Source: Polaribacter sp. SA4-12 (lineage in GTDB: Bacteria; Bacteroidota; Bacteroidia; Flavobacteriales; Flavobacteriaceae). From it: DNA of 64,000 nucleotides. Position 1 is the first letter of the stretch. The number at the start of each line of letters is the position of its first letter. The translations under genes were made by a program, and so were the position numbers. The stretch lies in the NCBI RefSeq assembly GCF_002163675.1, contig NZ_CP019334.1:754001-818000 (forward strand), read 5' to 3'. The notes under the pieces are model-generated. The model worked only from the letters and a program-made list of their open reading frames with translations. It did not search any database and was not told where the DNA came from. Below, one piece after another: positions 63,600 to 64,000 of the stretch.

Positions 63600-64000
63600 T
63601 TAGAAAGGAACATCATCACCAAAAGCATCTTTAGGCTGTATGCTTTCTCCAGGAAAAACATCATCTGGAAAATCTGCATTCATAGATGATTGAAATTCGG
63701 AGCTAAAGCCTTCTTCTAAATCTGAGAATTTTGCTAAATGACCTGTAAATTTCAAACGAATATTATCTAAACCACCATTTCTATGTTTTGCAACAATAAA
63801 TTCACCTTGTCCTTCACATGGCGTGTGTTCATCATCATCCCATTCTGTCATTCCATAATATTCTGGACGGAAAATAAAAGATACAATATCTGCATCTTGC
63901 TCAATTGCTCCAGATTCACGTAAATCAGAAAGTAAAGGTCTTTTAGATCCTCCACGTGTTTCTACAGCACGAGATAATTGAGAAAGTGCAATTACTGGCA
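63600..64000 (-). CDS. dnaB: Replicative DNA helicase DnaB (C-terminal part, cut by window edge)
   Basis: About 133 residues, running off the right edge; the true start lies outside. The fragment has the DnaB C-terminal RecA-like motor: PVIALSQLSRAVETRGGSKR with motif H3-H4, then LLSDLRESGAIEQDADIVSF and the Arg finger region FRPEYYGM, ending KHRNGGLDNIRLKFTGHLAK. The final 40 residues (ADFPDDVFPGESIQPKDAFG) are an acidic tail. DnaB unwinds DNA at the replication fork. The reading frame is open to the window edge, and the gene is intact in the part seen. Confidence 0.95.
   Translation of the reverse strand, partial: PVIALSQLSRAVETRGGSKRPLLSDLRESGAIEQDADIVSFIFRPEYYGMTEWDDDEHTPCEGQGEFIVAKHRNGGLDNIRLKFTGHLAKFSDLEEGFSSEFQSSMNADFPDDVFPGESIQPKDAFGDDVPF

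Overview
The window reads as chromosomal DNA of a marine-type member of the Flavobacteriaceae (Bacteroidota), most like Polaribacter, Tenacibaculum or close relatives; the genus is inferred, not proven. The grounds are a strongly AT-rich sequence, Bacteroidota promoters (TTG, 18-22 nt, TAnnTTTG) in front of many genes, almost no Shine-Dalgarno sites, a CarboxypepD-plus-barrel outer-membrane receptor, a type IX secretion (T9SS) cargo protein, bacillithiol synthesis (bshA), a split transketolase, and families typical of the group (head-GIN/DUF4097 surface proteins, DUF2461, DUF4380, DUF6268). No rRNA, tRNA, CRISPR array, prophage or complete insertion sequence was seen.

Layout. 1-6.8 kb: an FKBP isomerase, then a glycerol operon on the minus strand (glpD-glpK-glpF-outer-membrane barrel) divergent from its DeoR-type regulator glpR. 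7-14.5 kb: katG, then the sbcD-sbcC DNA-repair nuclease pair. 14.5-22.9 kb: a small lipoprotein between two near-identical terminators, typA, a LETM1-like protein coupled to proline dehydrogenase, aroB, a TonB-type receptor and a cold-shock-domain protein. 23-28.3 kb: a TetR / ABC / HlyD / TolC export operon whose ATPase keeps Walker A but has lost the signature, Walker B order, Q-loop and H-loop residues. 28.3-33.7 kb: an XRE regulator with a membrane partner, MaoC hydratase, TRIC channel, DEAD-box helicase, thioesterase and MATE pump. 33.8-41.1 kb: DUF2461, DUF1853, an ECF sigma operon with surface-repeat proteins, GNAT, DUF4380, a methyltransferase and DUF2200.

41.3-51.4 kb: lon, a Cys-rich lipoprotein gene broken by one stop codon, a second lipoprotein, a LicC-like cytidylyltransferase, a dense cluster of dispersed repeats, a DUF6268 barrel, a GH25 lysozyme, a dicarboxylate/amino-acid symporter, a DUF1275 protein and a twice-frameshifted lipoyl-like gene. 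51.5-64 kb: priA (with a TTG start), a GlmU-like sugar nucleotidyltransferase, a T9SS cargo with a CxxCH motif, a small membrane protein with a thioesterase, bshA, the N-terminal transketolase subunit, a TPR/AraC membrane regulator, a secreted protein of unknown function behind a RelE-type toxin-antitoxin pair, and the C-terminal part of dnaB running off the right edge.

Most of the window is ordinary core genome. The parts most worth a second look are the degenerate-ATPase exporter and its 12-bp operator dyad, the two broken small genes, the back-to-back promoters at 44.9 kb, and the nested intergenic repeats at 17.0 and 45.9 kb, which share a core.
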